64,000 bases of DNA, from the NCBI RefSeq assembly GCF_010093815.1, contig NW_022985554.1, forward strand, positions 1,086,999-1,150,998, in the 5' to 3' direction. This stretch comes from Pseudovirgaria hyperparasitica (taxonomy: Eukaryota; Ascomycota; Dothideomycetes; Acrospermales; Acrospermaceae). Each line of letters starts with the position of its first letter. Within the stretch, counting starts at the first letter, position 1. The notes beneath the pieces are model-generated. The model had not been told where the DNA came from. It worked only from the letters and a program-made list of their open reading frames with translations, and searched no databases. Made by a program: the position numbers and the translations under genes. This document shows, piece after piece, positions 22,540 to 34,235 of this stretch.

Positions 22540-23956
22540 ATGGCGTACACCGATGATGCCGTAAAGGCCAAGCTGTCTGCTCTCAATGAGACGCAGGATG
22601 GCATAATGGGTGTTGCGCAATGGGTCATGTTCCATAGGTACGACTTGTATCGAAGTCGTGACAAGCGCGCAGTCTAACAATGATGTGACAGGAGGCACGC
22701 AGACAGGACTGCTCAGCTCTGGCTACAACGACTGAAGGATTCAACGGCGACCAAGCGACTGAATCTGATATACCTCGCAAACGGTACGGTTATCCCCTGA
22801 TGATGGCCAATCTCATACTGACGTGTTATCAGAAATTGCACAACAATCACGCGTTCGCAAGAAGATGGAGTTCATATCAGCCTTCTCTCCGGTGCGTAGT
22901 CCGACAATGAAACACAACAGACCTAACGAGAATTAGATTGTTGCCGAGGGCACCACAACGGCATATAGAAGTGCGACACAAGAGCTACAACAAAAGATAC
23001 GGAGGGTGGTCGAGGTGTGGCGACAGAGGAATGTGTTTGACCTTCCCGTGCAGGAATCAATAGAGAAGGGCCTGGATGGTATGCCGAGTGCTTACGCTGG
23101 ACATGCAGTTGGCTGACCGAGACTAGAGATTGACAAGACTCGACAGGGAGGCAAGAAAGGCGGTCTTGGAGGATCGCTGTTCAGCTCTGGACCCACGGCT
23201 CCTACCGAATTGCAGCCACTGATTGCTCCACAGAACGACCTCACCAAAGCCGAGATTGCCTATCGCTCCGTGATTGAGACTGCAAATGCAGAGTATGATA
23301 GAGTCACCAACCCTGACGCCAAAGCTCCCACTCCGCCCGTCCATGCCCACCAATTGAGCAACGTTTTGAAGACTCTTGCGAATGCAGAAGGGGCCGTCGC
23401 GCAGAGTATCAAATGTCGGCGTACACTCATTGAAGGCTTAGAGAAGCTTCTCGCGACCAACCGGACGGCATTGAGTACTGAAGAGACATACCACTACGAG
23501 CTGTCATCTAAGAAGACGACGATTGAAGCAAAGAAACGTGAGGTTGAGGACGGCATTATGCGTGGTCTGACGTCTGGACACGCGGGCAATGGCGCTGCGT
23601 ACGAGGACGAGACCAACCGCCCGGACGTCGAACAATTGACACCACCGCCAGTAGAGTCGTTGACACCAACTGGTTCACCGCCCCCACAGGATCAGGCTGC
23701 AGCACCTGTCGAAGCCGATGCTAGCTATGACTATCCTCCCCAGACGCGCGCTGAACTAGATGGGATGGCTGATGCAGGGCAACCTGTTAGCCATGAATCT
23801 AATCCGGGCTTTGGGACCGTACCAAGTTCACTGAAGCGCCAGATGAGTGAGGAAGGCGGTGGCCTACCCTTTAAGAGACGCAGCTTGAAGAACGACGGAC
23901 CAGAGTTTGCAGGGGAAGTCACCCTGGACGCAGATGTCGCTGATATGCTGGGCTGA
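22540..23956 (+). CDS. RTT103: CID-domain protein, Rtt103 family
   Basis: Five exons (22540-22637, 22692-22783, 22833-22891, 22937-23078, 23127-23956) give 406 residues. Residues 1-135 form a CTD-interacting domain: LSALNETQDGI, AQWVMFHRRHADRTAQLWLQR, KRLNLIYLANEIAQQSR and KMEFISAFSPIV are the conserved helices. In yeast, Rtt103 binds Ser2-phosphorylated RNA polymerase II CTD and helps recruit the Rat1 exonuclease for termination. The middle (about 165-300) is predicted helical and may give the coiled coil used for dimerisation. The C-terminal 100 residues are Pro/acidic-rich, with a KRRSLK basic patch that could be a nuclear signal. All junctions are GT-AG and the introns 45-54 nt. A 1.8-kb repeat-rich spacer follows. 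Confidence 0.9.
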
Positions 23957-24563
23957 GACTCGGCATACGGTCTTTATGGTGTACTCGGGCCACCATCTGT
24001 TCTTTTCTTCACATTAATAGCGGGGGGTTCTGTGTCTTCTTCGCGTTGATAGTGGTGGGGTTCTCTGTGCGAACAAATAATCATATAGTTGTGATTCACG
24101 GTCTTCAATCGAGCACCAGGAGCAGGTTTCCATGTATTTTAACATATAGGTATTCACTTTATATACTCTGCTTCATAGCGATATCTACCAGAACAGACAG
24201 CTAGGCACTGCAGTATCTACCGCATAGTAGTAAAGTCCCCTTTGGTGGTACACACGTATGAATCCCCTGAACGCCCGCCCCAGCCTTACACTATCCCCTG
24301 GCACTGCCAACAAGCCTCTCAAGAACTGAACTCGGGATGGTTCCCATCCTTTACCCTAACTACAGCACAAAACACAAGTTTCCGAGTTGAATTCGAGTTC
24401 ACCCGAAGGCCATATGTACATGACCATGCCGGCGGGGAGGGGTTATACCACATGCCCAACGATCGAAGCGCTATCACCCAGCGGACATCGCAGACATTGT
24501 AGACATTGTAGACTGTAGACACAGTACAAATTGTAGATAGATTAGATATATTAGTTATATTAG

Positions 24564-24690
24564 ATATGATAGATATGATAGATATGATAGATATGATAGA
24601 TATGATAGATATGATAGATATGATAGATATGATAGATCTGATAGATATGATAGACATGATAGACGTGATAGACATGATAGACATGATAGA
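24564..24690. repeat. 9-bp tandem array (ATGATAGAT)n
   Basis: About fourteen copies of ATGATAGAT, the first ten nearly perfect and later ones with single changes (ACATGATAG, ACGTGATAG). Because 9 is a multiple of three, it yields open frames on both strands (MIDMID..., SIISII...). Confidence 0.95.
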
Positions 24691-25000
24691 TCTAGTAGAA
24701 AGCGTAGACACAGCAGACACAGCAGACACAGCAGATATATCAACCAATAAATCACCAACCCGCACCGCAAGCAGCCCTCTCCAAGTACCCTAAAGACAGA
24801 TACACACTATCCAACAACCTCCATTCTTCTATATCCCGCGTCTTAAGCGAGTCCAGAGCAAGACATATAAACATACAATCATACAGTCAAACCCCCTGAA
24901 TGACCCTCCCTCACGACTCCCTCGCTAGAAACGTCTCTCAAAGTCCAAAGCTACCATTGCATACATCCTCATATTTCACACTACTTCCCCTTACCTTTCC

Positions 25001-25120
25001 CTTCCCTCTATTCCCCTTCCCTCTATTCCCCTTCCCTCTATTCCCCTTCCCTCTATTCCCCTTCCCTCTATTCCCCTTCCCTCTATTCCCCTTCCCTCTA
25101 TTCCCCTTCCCTCCATCCCC
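25001..25120. repeat. 15-bp pyrimidine tandem array (CTTCCCTCTATTCCC)n
   Basis: Seven perfect copies start at 25001, 25016, 25031, 25046, 25061, 25076 and 25091; an eighth degenerate copy starts at 25106, then a CCTCC-rich tail. One strand is almost pure pyrimidine. Confidence 0.95.
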
Positions 25121-25750
25121 ATCCCCTTCCCCTCCCTCCGTTCCTTCCCCTCCCTCTGTTCCCCTTCCCCAAACCGAAACCTAACCCAAGCTCCAATACC
25201 CCAGAAAGGACTCCCCCCAGCCCCTCCCCTTCCCCCAGCCCGGTCTACTCCACCAGTAATATACCCCAGGTAGTCCGCGAAACCGGGGGCTAGTAAGTGT
25301 GAAACCACCCATAGTATCAGTGCGGGGAGGGGGAAGTGTGGGGTTTATGACGATGGGCTGTTGGAGAATTGTACTTGATATCAGTGGATGAATGGATGAA
25401 TGGATGGATGAATGATGTGATGTACCCGGGGTGGTGGCGAGGTCGGGTGATAGAAGGGGGCGAGGATTGAGGATTGGGGGGATGGGAGAGGGGAAGAGGG
25501 AAGAGGGTACGGGTAGGTACTGCGGACGCTGCCTTAGTGCAGATCTGCGATATCAAGGCCGAGGACAGGGACATTAGAGATCACTTTAATGACGCGGGAC
25601 GGATTGTGGTTGATACATGAAACTAGAAGAATGCTCATTCGTGTGGTATATACATGTCCACTTGCATTGGCTGATATTCCCCCGCAAGCACTCCATCTTC
25701 GGCGAGAGCGCCTCGTTATCATGGGTATACTATATGAGTACGGTCAAGGC

Positions 25751-25766
25751 GGGGGGGGGGGGGGGG
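25751..25766. repeat. G16 homopolymer (C16 on the gene's sense strand)
   Basis: Sixteen uninterrupted G on the plus strand, starting 6 nt after the stop codon of the minus-strand gene that ends at 25773. The exact length may be affected by sequencing. Confidence 0.8.
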
Positions 25767-25772
25767 ACCTAC

Positions 25773-27045
25773 TCAGCGCTTCCTTCCGCGGTGAGAGGTG
25801 CTGTTGGATACATTCCTCGAAGACGTACGTGCCTTGCTGGATGCGGTTGGCGCGTCGAACGAGCGGGTTACGCGTTTGGCTCTTGGTGCCGCTGGGTTTT
25901 CGGTGGCTGTTTCGGGGGAGTCGGCCTTGCGCTTGCGGGAAGATGGTTGTGGTGCCGGGGATGGGGATTTTGCGTTGTGCCTCTTCTTGGTCTCTGCAGC
26001 CGTGAGGACGGGGCTTTTGGTGTCGATAGTCCTTGAGGCGCTCTTTGAGGTGTCTGAGGATGACGGGGTAGGTGGATGTTGAGTTTGTCTTGTCGGCTTT
26101 GTGGTTTGTGGGGTCTGATGCTTGGTGACGGGCTGTTCGTCGACAGAGCTGCCCGCGGGTGTCATCGTTTCATCCTTTCCCTCTTCGGTCGCACCGTGGT
26201 GTGACAGGAAGTTGGATATGCCCTCGGCCGCCGGATCGTCTTCATCGCGCTCGAATAGGTCGTCTGCTAGTGCTCTGGCAACATCGTCTGCATCCTCTTC
26301 TCCACCAAGCATTCGCATCGCATATTGGAGGAGCATATTCGGGTCTAACCCCTGGAGCCCGTTGCCTGCGCTTCCGAGCCGACTGACCAGAGCGGCTTTG
26401 AAGGCATCCTCGTCAATCATAGGTGCTCTGCTGGCTCCGTCTTCAGGCGGGATATCGAAAGTCTCGGCACCTTCATCCTGAGCTTTAGGCTTCTTTTTGA
26501 ACTCCTCCAAGGAGCTATTCGCAAATCTTGTCCGCCAATCCTTCAGGAGAGCAACAGGCTGCTGAGCATCAACATTCATAGGCTTCGATGACCGATATGT
26601 CCGTTCCTTCTGCGTCCTCCAAGCAACCGTCGGTGTTGGGGACGACGGTGGCTCTGGTCCTTTGCTCGCCGATAGTTTCCGCTTCTTCCTTCCTCTTGCA
26701 ACGGCACCAGGCCTTTCTCTCCTCTGGACGGTCGTTTCGTTTGTTGCACCGGCACCGCGCCCGGCGTCGTAGTCGTAGTATCCCGCAGAGCCATCTTCAA
26801 TGTCTTCGTAGTAGTCGAAGCGATCCCAGTCATAATAGTCGTCGTCGTCTGCGAATGGAGGGGGAGACGCCACGGCGCGTTCGGCGAGGTCGTCCTAGAG
26901 GTAATTAGCAAGCCAAGGCGACATGACATGTGAGCAAGGTGTATATAGGCAAGCATACCGCTATGTGATATCCATCCTCTACGTAAGTGTAGTCTAGATC
27001 GAACTCGAAAAAGTCATCGTCAGAGTAGTCGCCGTAGTCCGACAT
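25773..27045 (-). CDS. Uncharacterised acidic nuclear-type protein
   Basis: Two exons, 26959-27045 and 25773-26894 (64-nt intron), give 402 residues. I do not recognise a named family. The N-terminus is strongly acidic and aromatic (MSDYGDYSDDDFFEFD, then YVEDGYHIADDLAEHAVASPPP-like text), a pattern I associate with conserved fungal proteins of unknown role. A basic patch RGRKKRKLSASKG near residue 90 looks like a nuclear localisation signal. Residues about 185-270 (GLDPNMLLQYAMRMLGG, DDVARALADDLFERDE) are predicted helical. The C-terminal 130 residues are Ser/Thr/Pro/Lys-rich and disordered, ending with RGRKR. The sense strand has a C16 run 6 nt past the stop. The short first exon is supported by clean GT-AG sites and the acidic continuity. 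Confidence 0.7.
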
Positions 27046-29363
27046 TGTCGCGTGTATGCAATTGGTGGAGGGGGTGTCAAGTGTGCACCATATGTCGATA
27101 GGCGTTTGTCAAGTAAGGGGATCAAGACTCGGAATGTTTAGGATATCAGGACGGGATGCGCGGCATACGTCACGCGTCACCACTCGACAACAGTAGCGGA
27201 GAACGATGTTTTTCGTTGCGGAGTAATGGGACACTGAGCGAATAGAGGAGGCGAAATGTGTGGGATCATGAGTGAATCAGGGACGACTTTCATTGACGCG
27301 CATCACGTCCGTAGGTGCCTTGTGGATGGGGTGAAGTGTGTTTGGACGCCATGGTATGTCTGGGCGAAGTTGCGCCAACACACGCTGTTGGTCGGGCGTG
27401 CTGGTTGGTCGACCAGAAGACCTGGCGCTCCTCAAGTGCCCTGAGGATGATCAGCTTTGCCCTTGCTCCACCCGCATATCTTGTGGGAAGTAGTACAGAG
27501 TTGTAGGTTCAGATTTCGGCTTCCATCAAGATATGCCATCTGGACTTGGGCTATATTCGTAGTTATCGAGGCGTGCAACCGAGAGAGGTTAGTGCCGCCC
27601 GACTAGGTTAGCACCGATTGGCCGTGAATAGACATGTACAAGGTAACTTTACTCCGCTCTTCGCTCTGCTTACTTTTCTCGGAGTGCGACATGCATATTC
27701 ACATTGGCTCTAGACTGAGGTTCAAAATAAATTCCTCCGCCAATGTGGGTGGACAAGGTATTGTGTATCACCTCAAAGCCGTCCAAACACCTGAGAAGCC
27801 AGCAAAACATCCTTCTACTTGTTGAGACGATTTATCCCGGGACACAGTCTTTCCAAGATCATCAACGTGTAGCCTGGCTTCGCTTAAATTAGGAAACAGT
27901 CTCGCCCTGGTTAGAATACTCTGTACTTTTGCAACGTGAAATTGGTGAAATAGTCTACATGCTGCAAGTCGGGCATGCTGTGGCGGCGCCGTTGAGCGGC
28001 GTGGCTATGAGTGTGACTGTAGATTGGGCTAGATGTTATTGGAATGGACGTTTCGTGACCGGCACGTATATATGTAAATGTCTCGCCGTCTACCGTGAGT
28101 CGGGATGATATGCTGGACCCGGATTTACAAGTCACGGGAACGAAGCGGGACGAGACTTGAAGGCCGACGGAGGGTGATGGAGGTGATGGAGAGTAAGATG
28201 AACGCTGGGGAAGCGGCTATACTTTGGGCTGTTTTGTCCAGACCCGCGGAGTGGGCAGAATGGCAGCAGCTTGTTTATCCTTGAATCCGGAGGCCCCGTC
28301 GAGGCGTGGGCACTGCTACAGTGCTACTGGCAGAGACAATCAGATGATGGCTAATTCTGCGCTATTACTGTTCCTGCGCGAACTTGAAGAGCAGAGAATC
28401 GAGTCGCGTTGTAGACGACTAGGAGTTAGATCGCCCGTCCACAAGGCAGGATGCGCAGCCGTCAGCACAGTATTGCTGCCCCTTGGAACGCCCTCAGCAC
28501 GACAAGTGATGGATCTGTGTAGATCAACTGCTCGTATGGCCCCGAGCATGCCTGGATGACTTGGACATTCTCACATCATATAAAGACTCGAATAGGCTTT
28601 GATCATAATATAACTAGTTACATGATTACGCCACACAGGAGAAGAGACTCGCCTAATCCATTTCGTACAAGAGTCTAAGCCTATTCCGGGAGATAGATTA
28701 AAACTAGTAGGGATTCTAAGCGACATGAGGTAGAAGCAATGTGGAGAATGGAGACGAAGAAGTGTACCATAGATAGGTCAACCGTCACTGTTATGATTAT
28801 CCTGACTGTATCGACAAGACACCACGAGACTAAGTGTGAATGATCCCTGGGGTGAGTGTCTTTCAGATGTCCATTATGCGTTTGCAGATGCGTGTTCTTG
28901 CAATATACGCTTCATGGTTACACGCAGGCCTGCAGGTCGGCCACGAAGATCCCTATCTGGTCCAAATGTGCAAAAGAATAAAGTATTCTGACTGTGCCTG
29001 CAGACCCAATAGTCTCCATCTGTGGCGCTGGCCGAGACTCCCTGCTCATCTCCACAAATAAGCTGCTAAATCGTCGACTAGGCGTACACTCGGGTTAGCC
29101 TATGAAAACAACGCAGTATTCCAACCATTTGTGGAAACGCGCCGTAGGGCTCGATGGAACGAGGCGCATCAACCAAATCCTAAATCCGACATCTTGCAGA
29201 CCCAGATCCCATCGCACATTCCGGTGGCTTGCGGTTCTCGAGAGTAGTTCATGAGCAGTCATTCTAGCCATGGCCCCTATGATCGCGTCTTTAAAACCTG
29301 TTGTGTTCCCGAACAACTGGTCTTGCGATTGACCCTGTAGCCGCTTCAGTGCCCACTTTCAAC
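27046..29363. other. Long intergenic region between divergent genes
   Basis: 2.3 kb between opposed starts. Several 60-110 codon frames (for example 28224-28559 plus, 27911-28135 minus) lack motifs or introns. Composition becomes more AT-rich around 28560-28850. I see no supported gene or repeat. Confidence 0.4.
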
Positions 29364-30910
29364 ATGGTAGCCATATCAGAACTCTTGATCGTGCTTGCTA
29401 CAGCCTTGTCTGTCGAAGCCAGCTCCAAATGCTGCGCTGCAGGTTCGCCTACCACATGTCCTTCCACAATTCAAGCTCTGACTATACTAGATAAATGCTT
29501 CGCTTCTGCGAAGCTGCCGGCAAAGGCAACGCCAATTGTGTCCGCTTTCTGCCAAAAGTACATTCACAAGACTCCTGGAACGGTCACAGTATGCTACACT
29601 TCCCCCTGAACGTCCGGCCACACTGACGAAGCGCATAGGTCACGGTGTCGGCGACAAAGGGATCGACCGTGTCGCCCACTCCTGTTGTCGTGACACAGCC
29701 CGGAAACCCAATAACAATCCGGACCACCCCAATTGTGACTTCGGTCTTGACCGTCACCGAGACACAGCAGCAAGTCATCAGCTCCGGTGCCTGCGGTACC
29801 ACTGTAACAAGTCCTTATCCAACATCAACCAACTATCGCGTTCGCGGCATCGATCCAGGCTCTCCTAACCAACGTCGCCACGTTCCCGTCATTCCCGATT
29901 TCCTTACGTCAAACTGCAATCCAAAGGATTTGCCCGCAAAGGTCAGCAAGGCCTGCTCCTGTTTCCTTACCTCTGCTACCACTACCGTGACTGCAACCCA
30001 AAACGTGGGCACCACGCTCCCGGCTTCCACTCAAGTCGTCACCGCGCCCGGCACAACCGTTCTGGAGACGGCCAGCGAACTCTCGTCCATCATCACTGTC
30101 ACCCAGACTGCCGTACAGACTCAGACGACCTGTACTGGCGCCTCGACTACCGCGACCGAATACACCGGCGTCTTCTCTTGCGGCGTTCCATCCCCGACGG
30201 CAGGCCAGATTGGCACGCCCACTTGCGCAAACGACAACGTGCCGCCCGGCGAGACCAACAGCCCATTCCGCGTCGAAGGGGCCTCCGAGGGCAACATCTT
30301 TGATGGCTGCATAGTCAGTGGTCCACGCAACATCACCACTCCTTCTGGAGGCACCCACCTGTGCGATGGCACAAACAACAATGCCAACCCGGCCCCCGGT
30401 GCTACCTTTACCACCGATATCCAGTCTGCCGGCAACCAGGCCGGCTTTGACTTGGACGGCTCCTACAGCAACCAGTTCCAAGACTTCTTCATCACTCGTA
30501 TCTCCGCCACCGCGCAGACCGGCAATCAGTTCTGGGGCGTCCTCCGCAACAGGGTCTTTACTGCTCGCGGCGGCTGCCAGGAGCAAGTCTCGCCCGCGGA
30601 CGAGGCGCTCTGGGCTTATGACGCCTTTGCACCCAACAGAGTCTTCCTGTCCACCTCTCCCGGCTACCAGGTTGTCCGGCTGGGCGACCAGCAGTCCATC
30701 ACCGTGACGGTGCTCGCCGGTAATCCGAACAGCGGCAACACGATCCCTGCTCAGGGCGCTACCTTTGGAACTGGTACTGTTGCCGGCTCCGACGGCAGTA
30801 TCCAGCTTACTGTCCCCAGCCAGCCCGGCTGCTATCTGTACAAGGCGGAGTTGTCCAACGCCATTCGCAGCAACGCGTTCTATTTGTCTGTCTTGCCTGC
30901 CTCTTCTTAG
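29364..30910 (+). CDS. Secreted Ser/Thr-rich protein, possible cell-surface protein
   Basis: Two exons, 29364-29588 and 29639-30910 (50-nt intron), give 498 residues. The first 19 residues (MVAISELLIVLATALSVEA) are a typical signal peptide. Residues 20-75 hold several Cys (KCCAAG, TTCPST, DKCF, FCQKY). The middle, about 75-235, is Thr/Ser/Val-rich with repeated TVT-like motifs (VLTVTETQQQ, TTTVTATQ, SIITVTQTAVQTQTTC) and is likely O-glycosylated. The C-terminal ~250 residues look folded (QFWGVLRNRVFTARGGCQEQV, ALWAYDAF, QSITVTVLAG, GCYLYKAEL), reminiscent of DUF4430-type bacterial/fungal surface domains. A cell-wall or extracellular adhesion/binding role is inferred; no GPI signal or enzyme motif is seen. 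Convergent with the DUF4267 gene. Confidence 0.75.
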
Positions 30911-31201
30911 ACGGGCTCCCGTATACTTCCATACTGTCTTTAATATCTTGCTCGATATCACTTCGTGCGTTGAGAATACGATGCTTTACATTTTGACTTG
31001 TGCTCCCTCGTGTCGTGACCCGCCTTGACGAGATATCCGGCCCGTAGCTTTTGAGGTCATGACGATGCGACTTCATCCATATGTACTGCATGTCACACGA
31101 AGGGGCGTGATCACAACGACACAAGACGACGTGCTACGAACCGGCCTCCACAACACCGAGACTGCAAACTCACATACTCACAAACACCATCTACACTGCC
31201 C

Positions 31202-31669
31202 CTACAACATCCACACCCCAGCCCCCGCAACAACCGGAATCAAAGCCCAATGCATCCACACCTTCCCCCTCATAACCCCCATCCTCTCCTCCCTCCCCCT
31301 CAACGTCTCCCCTTCCACCTCCCCCTCTCCCTCCCCATACCACCCCTCCGGCCGCACCGTCCACCCATCCACCACCCCAACCACACACCCAGTCAACAAC
31401 ATCACCCCCAACGCCCTATCCAGCCCCCACACCCCACACAGTATCAGACCCAGGCCAGAGGCAATGTTGCGCGCCCCGACGGCGGGAATGTATGGGTTTT
31501 GCGCCGCGGTCTTGGCTGTCGAGGTCGTCGCTGGGAAGCCGAAACTGAGGCTCCATTGTGCTGGGTTGTGGATTGCGCGCAGGCCCATGGTGCAGCTGAG
31601 GAGGCCGAGGCAGGTGGTTAGGGTGCGAATTGTGGGTTTGGGTGCCGGGAGGAGGGAGTGGGATGGCAT
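31202..31669 (-). CDS. Small integral membrane protein, DUF4267-like
   Basis: A single exon of 155 residues. It has four hydrophobic stretches (about 13-30, 64-82, 84-103, 137-154) and the pattern FGFPA ... NPYIPAVGARNIASGLGLI ... DRALGVMLLTGCVVGVVDGW, which I associate with the DUF4267 family of small fungal four-helix membrane proteins; function unknown. It ends VWML. The insert at 107-127 is Gly/Glu/Arg-rich, encoded by a C-rich stretch on the plus strand. Codons switch from C-ending at the 5' end to G-ending after about 31490. Confidence 0.75.
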   Translation of the reverse strand: MPSHSLLPAPKPTIRTLTTCLGLLSCTMGLRAIHNPAQWSLSFGFPATTSTAKTAAQNPYIPAVGARNIASGLGLILCGVWGLDRALGVMLLTGCVVGVVDGWTVRPEGWYGEGEGEVEGETLRGREERMGVMRGKVWMHWALIPVVAGAGVWML

Positions 31670-32760
31670 TTTGCAGGGAGGGGATTTTCTGGGGTTGTGG
31701 TTTTTTTTTGGGTGGTGGTGTGGTATCAGGGGGCTTTTAGAGAATGAATGGTAAGGCTGGGGAATAGGAAATAGGAGACGAGACGACTAGGCTGATTGTG
31801 GGAATATGCCTGCTCCGTATCAATAGTCAGGACCCACCTGCCATTCATGTTCGAAGGAGCTACTGCTGTGCGGTCCCCACTTCCGCACTAGGACTAGTAA
31901 CCGGCCAGTTAAATAGCTTCTGTAGTCTCTTACTCTCACTCAATAACGTACAACTAATTCAATCACTAAGTTACACCTCCAACTTCATACTTTCACAACT
32001 CTTAGTTACACTTCCAGAGGCATTGGAAGGAAGCTAGCAACATTAATAGTCTTTCCCAACGCCATTTTAAAATCTATAAGTCTACCGCAATATAATTAAT
32101 TCGTACAAGTCTATCTTAGTCGCTACTTATAAGGAAGGTATTAATACTTACTCGTAAGCATTCTGTAAGGTACTCGTGTTTAAATAGAAAAGATAAGCTT
32201 AATCTATGTCTTGAGAATGTTACTAAGATAGTATAATACTCATCTAATTAGTTGGATTACTCGTGTTAGATTACTTGAATCAGGTAGAATATTTGGCTAT
32301 ATATAGCTTAAGGCCTTATCAGACTGGATTTTAGTAACCTAAGGCCTGATTTATACCCCAAATTCAGCCTTGTATAGATATATCCCCACGTTATCGAATC
32401 TAATTCAAGCTATTCTCATCCCTTAGTATAAGTTGCAAGCTTAATCCGTACTTCTGAAGTGACTAATTATATATACTATTCTAGGCCTTGCGCTTAAGGG
32501 GTGTGCACTTGCTTCTTAGTCTCCACGGACCGCAGGTCAATATTCATTGCCTTTAAGTAAGTCGAGCGGAACAGGCAAACCTACAGTGAATACGGGTACC
32601 AAGATACATAGGCAAACTGTCAGGAGCGAGCTTTCGATATCATCCAACGAGGCTCGGTTCTGGTACGCGAGGGAAGCCTATAAGAGGTGGCTGAAGATCG
32701 GGTTCTTTCCTGGACTTGCGACTGAAGGAAGTGGATGATACCTACAACCCGACACAAATA
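31670..32760. other. AT-rich edge of the accessory block
   Basis: After the DUF4267 promoter (to about 31850) the sequence turns strongly AT-rich, with many TTA, TAG and CTAATT words and stops in every frame. This is the start of the gene-free block. No gene, tRNA or clear repeat unit is seen. Confidence 0.6.
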
Positions 32761-32764
32761 TGTC

Positions 32765-33050
32765 GTGAAGTGGCTGTTCATAGGGCCAAGACGCCTCATA
32801 TCTTGATATCTATGTAAGTCAGGCAGACTGAGTGCTCCACTTCACTGACTTGTAAAAAAACTCATCATTGAGGGGATATCAGCTGGTGAAGCTTACATGT
32901 ATCACTGGAGGTGACCTAAAGACAGCCATGTCTAAGAGACACATGTATAGTTAATATGTCAATCTGTATCGAGGCTTTCATACGGCATAGGAGTGTGCCG
33001 ATTGGGCGCTTGAAGTCCAATATTCAATCTTACATAAGCAATTTGAGTCA
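32765..33050 (+). repeat. Diverged direct repeat, copy 1
   Basis: About 285 bp sharing colinear blocks with copy 2 (35120-35405): GGTGACCTAAAGA/GGTGATCTAAAGA, TCTAAGAGACACATG/TCTAAGAGACGCCTG, CGAGGCTTTCATACGGCA/TGAGGTTTTTACACGGCA and CTTGAAGTCCAATATTCAATCT/CTTGAAGCCTAATACTCAATCT read in short pieces. Most differences are C/T or G/A. This is a decayed repeat of unknown family; the two copies could be ends or separate fragments of an old mobile element. Confidence 0.75.
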
Positions 33051-33659
33051 ACATACCGTCACTAGATATCAATGATGACTCTTAAGCCATGATCAGCTTT
33101 GCTAACAGTACAGTGCCTGTGTTTCCGAGTTAGCTTTGCATGTTTGGTAAAAGTACTGTCTCAGCGCATGCGCTGTGCTTGTATTATCGTTTAAAATCCC
33201 GAACACATGGTTACCGTGTGAGAGAGGGAGTACTTAAGAGAGGTTTATTTTAAGTTAGGGGTCTACCATCATAAGCGTCAGGGGGGTCTAGCGAGAGCTG
33301 ATCCAAGTATTACTGCTGGGAATGTGCCTACGTGACCCGGACCTTACATGGTGTCAACGAAGATAAGCTCATGCATACCATGAGCGACCTCGACCTTTAT
33401 CTTAAATAAGCAAAACCCCACGGTCTTTATGGATGGCTCCCGAACTTTTCCTCCGTTATGGAAATGTAAAACGCTAGGTCTAAATTAGGAGTAGAAATGG
33501 TCCTTAATTCTTCCCCCTCTCGAGACAAAGAGAAAACAATGAATCTTCAACCCGAACTATACCTCCTTCCTTTATATTATATCTCTAGGGGATATCCCTT
33601 CTTCTAAGATAAGTTAAAGTATATTACTTGATTACTTCTAATACTTCTATAAAACCTAG

Positions 33660-33960
33660 TATAAACGACTGCCTCGATGTAGTACACACGTTAAAAGGGG
33701 TTCGAACAAGCGAATATCTATCCATCTAGAAAATTAGTGTAGATAACTAGATAACTATCTAGATATAGTATACACGTTAAAAGGAGCTTGAATAAGCGAA
33801 CGTCCGTCCTTCTACGAAACTAGTATAGATATCTAGACGACCACCTAGACATAGTATATACGTTTAAAAAGTAGCTTAAATAAGTAAGTATCTATCCTTC
33901 CATGAAGATAGTATGGATAACTAGATAACTATCTAGACGTAGTACACACGTTAGAAAGAG
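33660..33960. repeat. ~86-bp degenerate tandem array
   Basis: About 3.4 units, marked by TAGTAYAYACGTT at 33680, 33766, 33852 and 33940 (spacing 86, 86, 88), each followed by a GCGAA/AAGTA segment and a CTAGATAACTA-like segment. Copies differ largely by transitions. Confidence 0.85.
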
Positions 33961-33974
33961 AAGCGAGCGTCCAA

Positions 33975-34235
33975 CTCTTAGACACACTATCTACCAATAA
34001 CTAGTTCAATCGATTCGATGCTTAAATAGTACATTCGTCCAAATCTTAGACATATCATCTACTAATAACTGGTCTAATTTGTTCGATGCTTATATAGTAC
34101 ATTTTTCTAACCCTTAGACACATTATCCACTAATAACTGGTCTAATTCATTCGATGCTTATATAGCAAAATCGTCTAACCTACCATCTACCAATAACTAG
34201 TCTAATATGTTTTATGTTTAGATAGTAGATTTTAA
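33975..34235. repeat. ~60-68-bp degenerate tandem array
   Basis: Four units marked by AATAACTRGTYYAAT near 33996, 34064, 34132 and 34192, each followed by TTCGATGCTTA-like sequence and a TAGTACATT-like end. It directly follows the 86-bp array. Confidence 0.8.

Larger units (their letters stand above)
23957..25772. other. Repeat-rich spacer between convergent genes
   Basis: 1.8 kb without a credible gene. It holds a 9-bp array (24564-24690), a 9-bp ACAGCAGAC-type array (24708-24738), a 15-bp pyrimidine array (25001-25120), GAATGGATG-type runs near 25385-25412 and a G16 run (25751-25766). Long open frames over the arrays are repeat artefacts. Confidence 0.7.

Noticed and set aside
24319-24765. 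Long frames with runs of ISIISI, MIDMID or CLSCLS
   Set aside because: Produced by the 9-bp satellite, whose period is a multiple of three; not genes.
24900-25184. Frame encoding LFPFP repeats
   Set aside because: Translation of the 15-bp pyrimidine array; period 15 keeps any frame open.
33660-34235. Tandem arrays considered as a CRISPR array
   Set aside because: Units are head-to-tail satellites without unique spacers, and the genome is eukaryotic.
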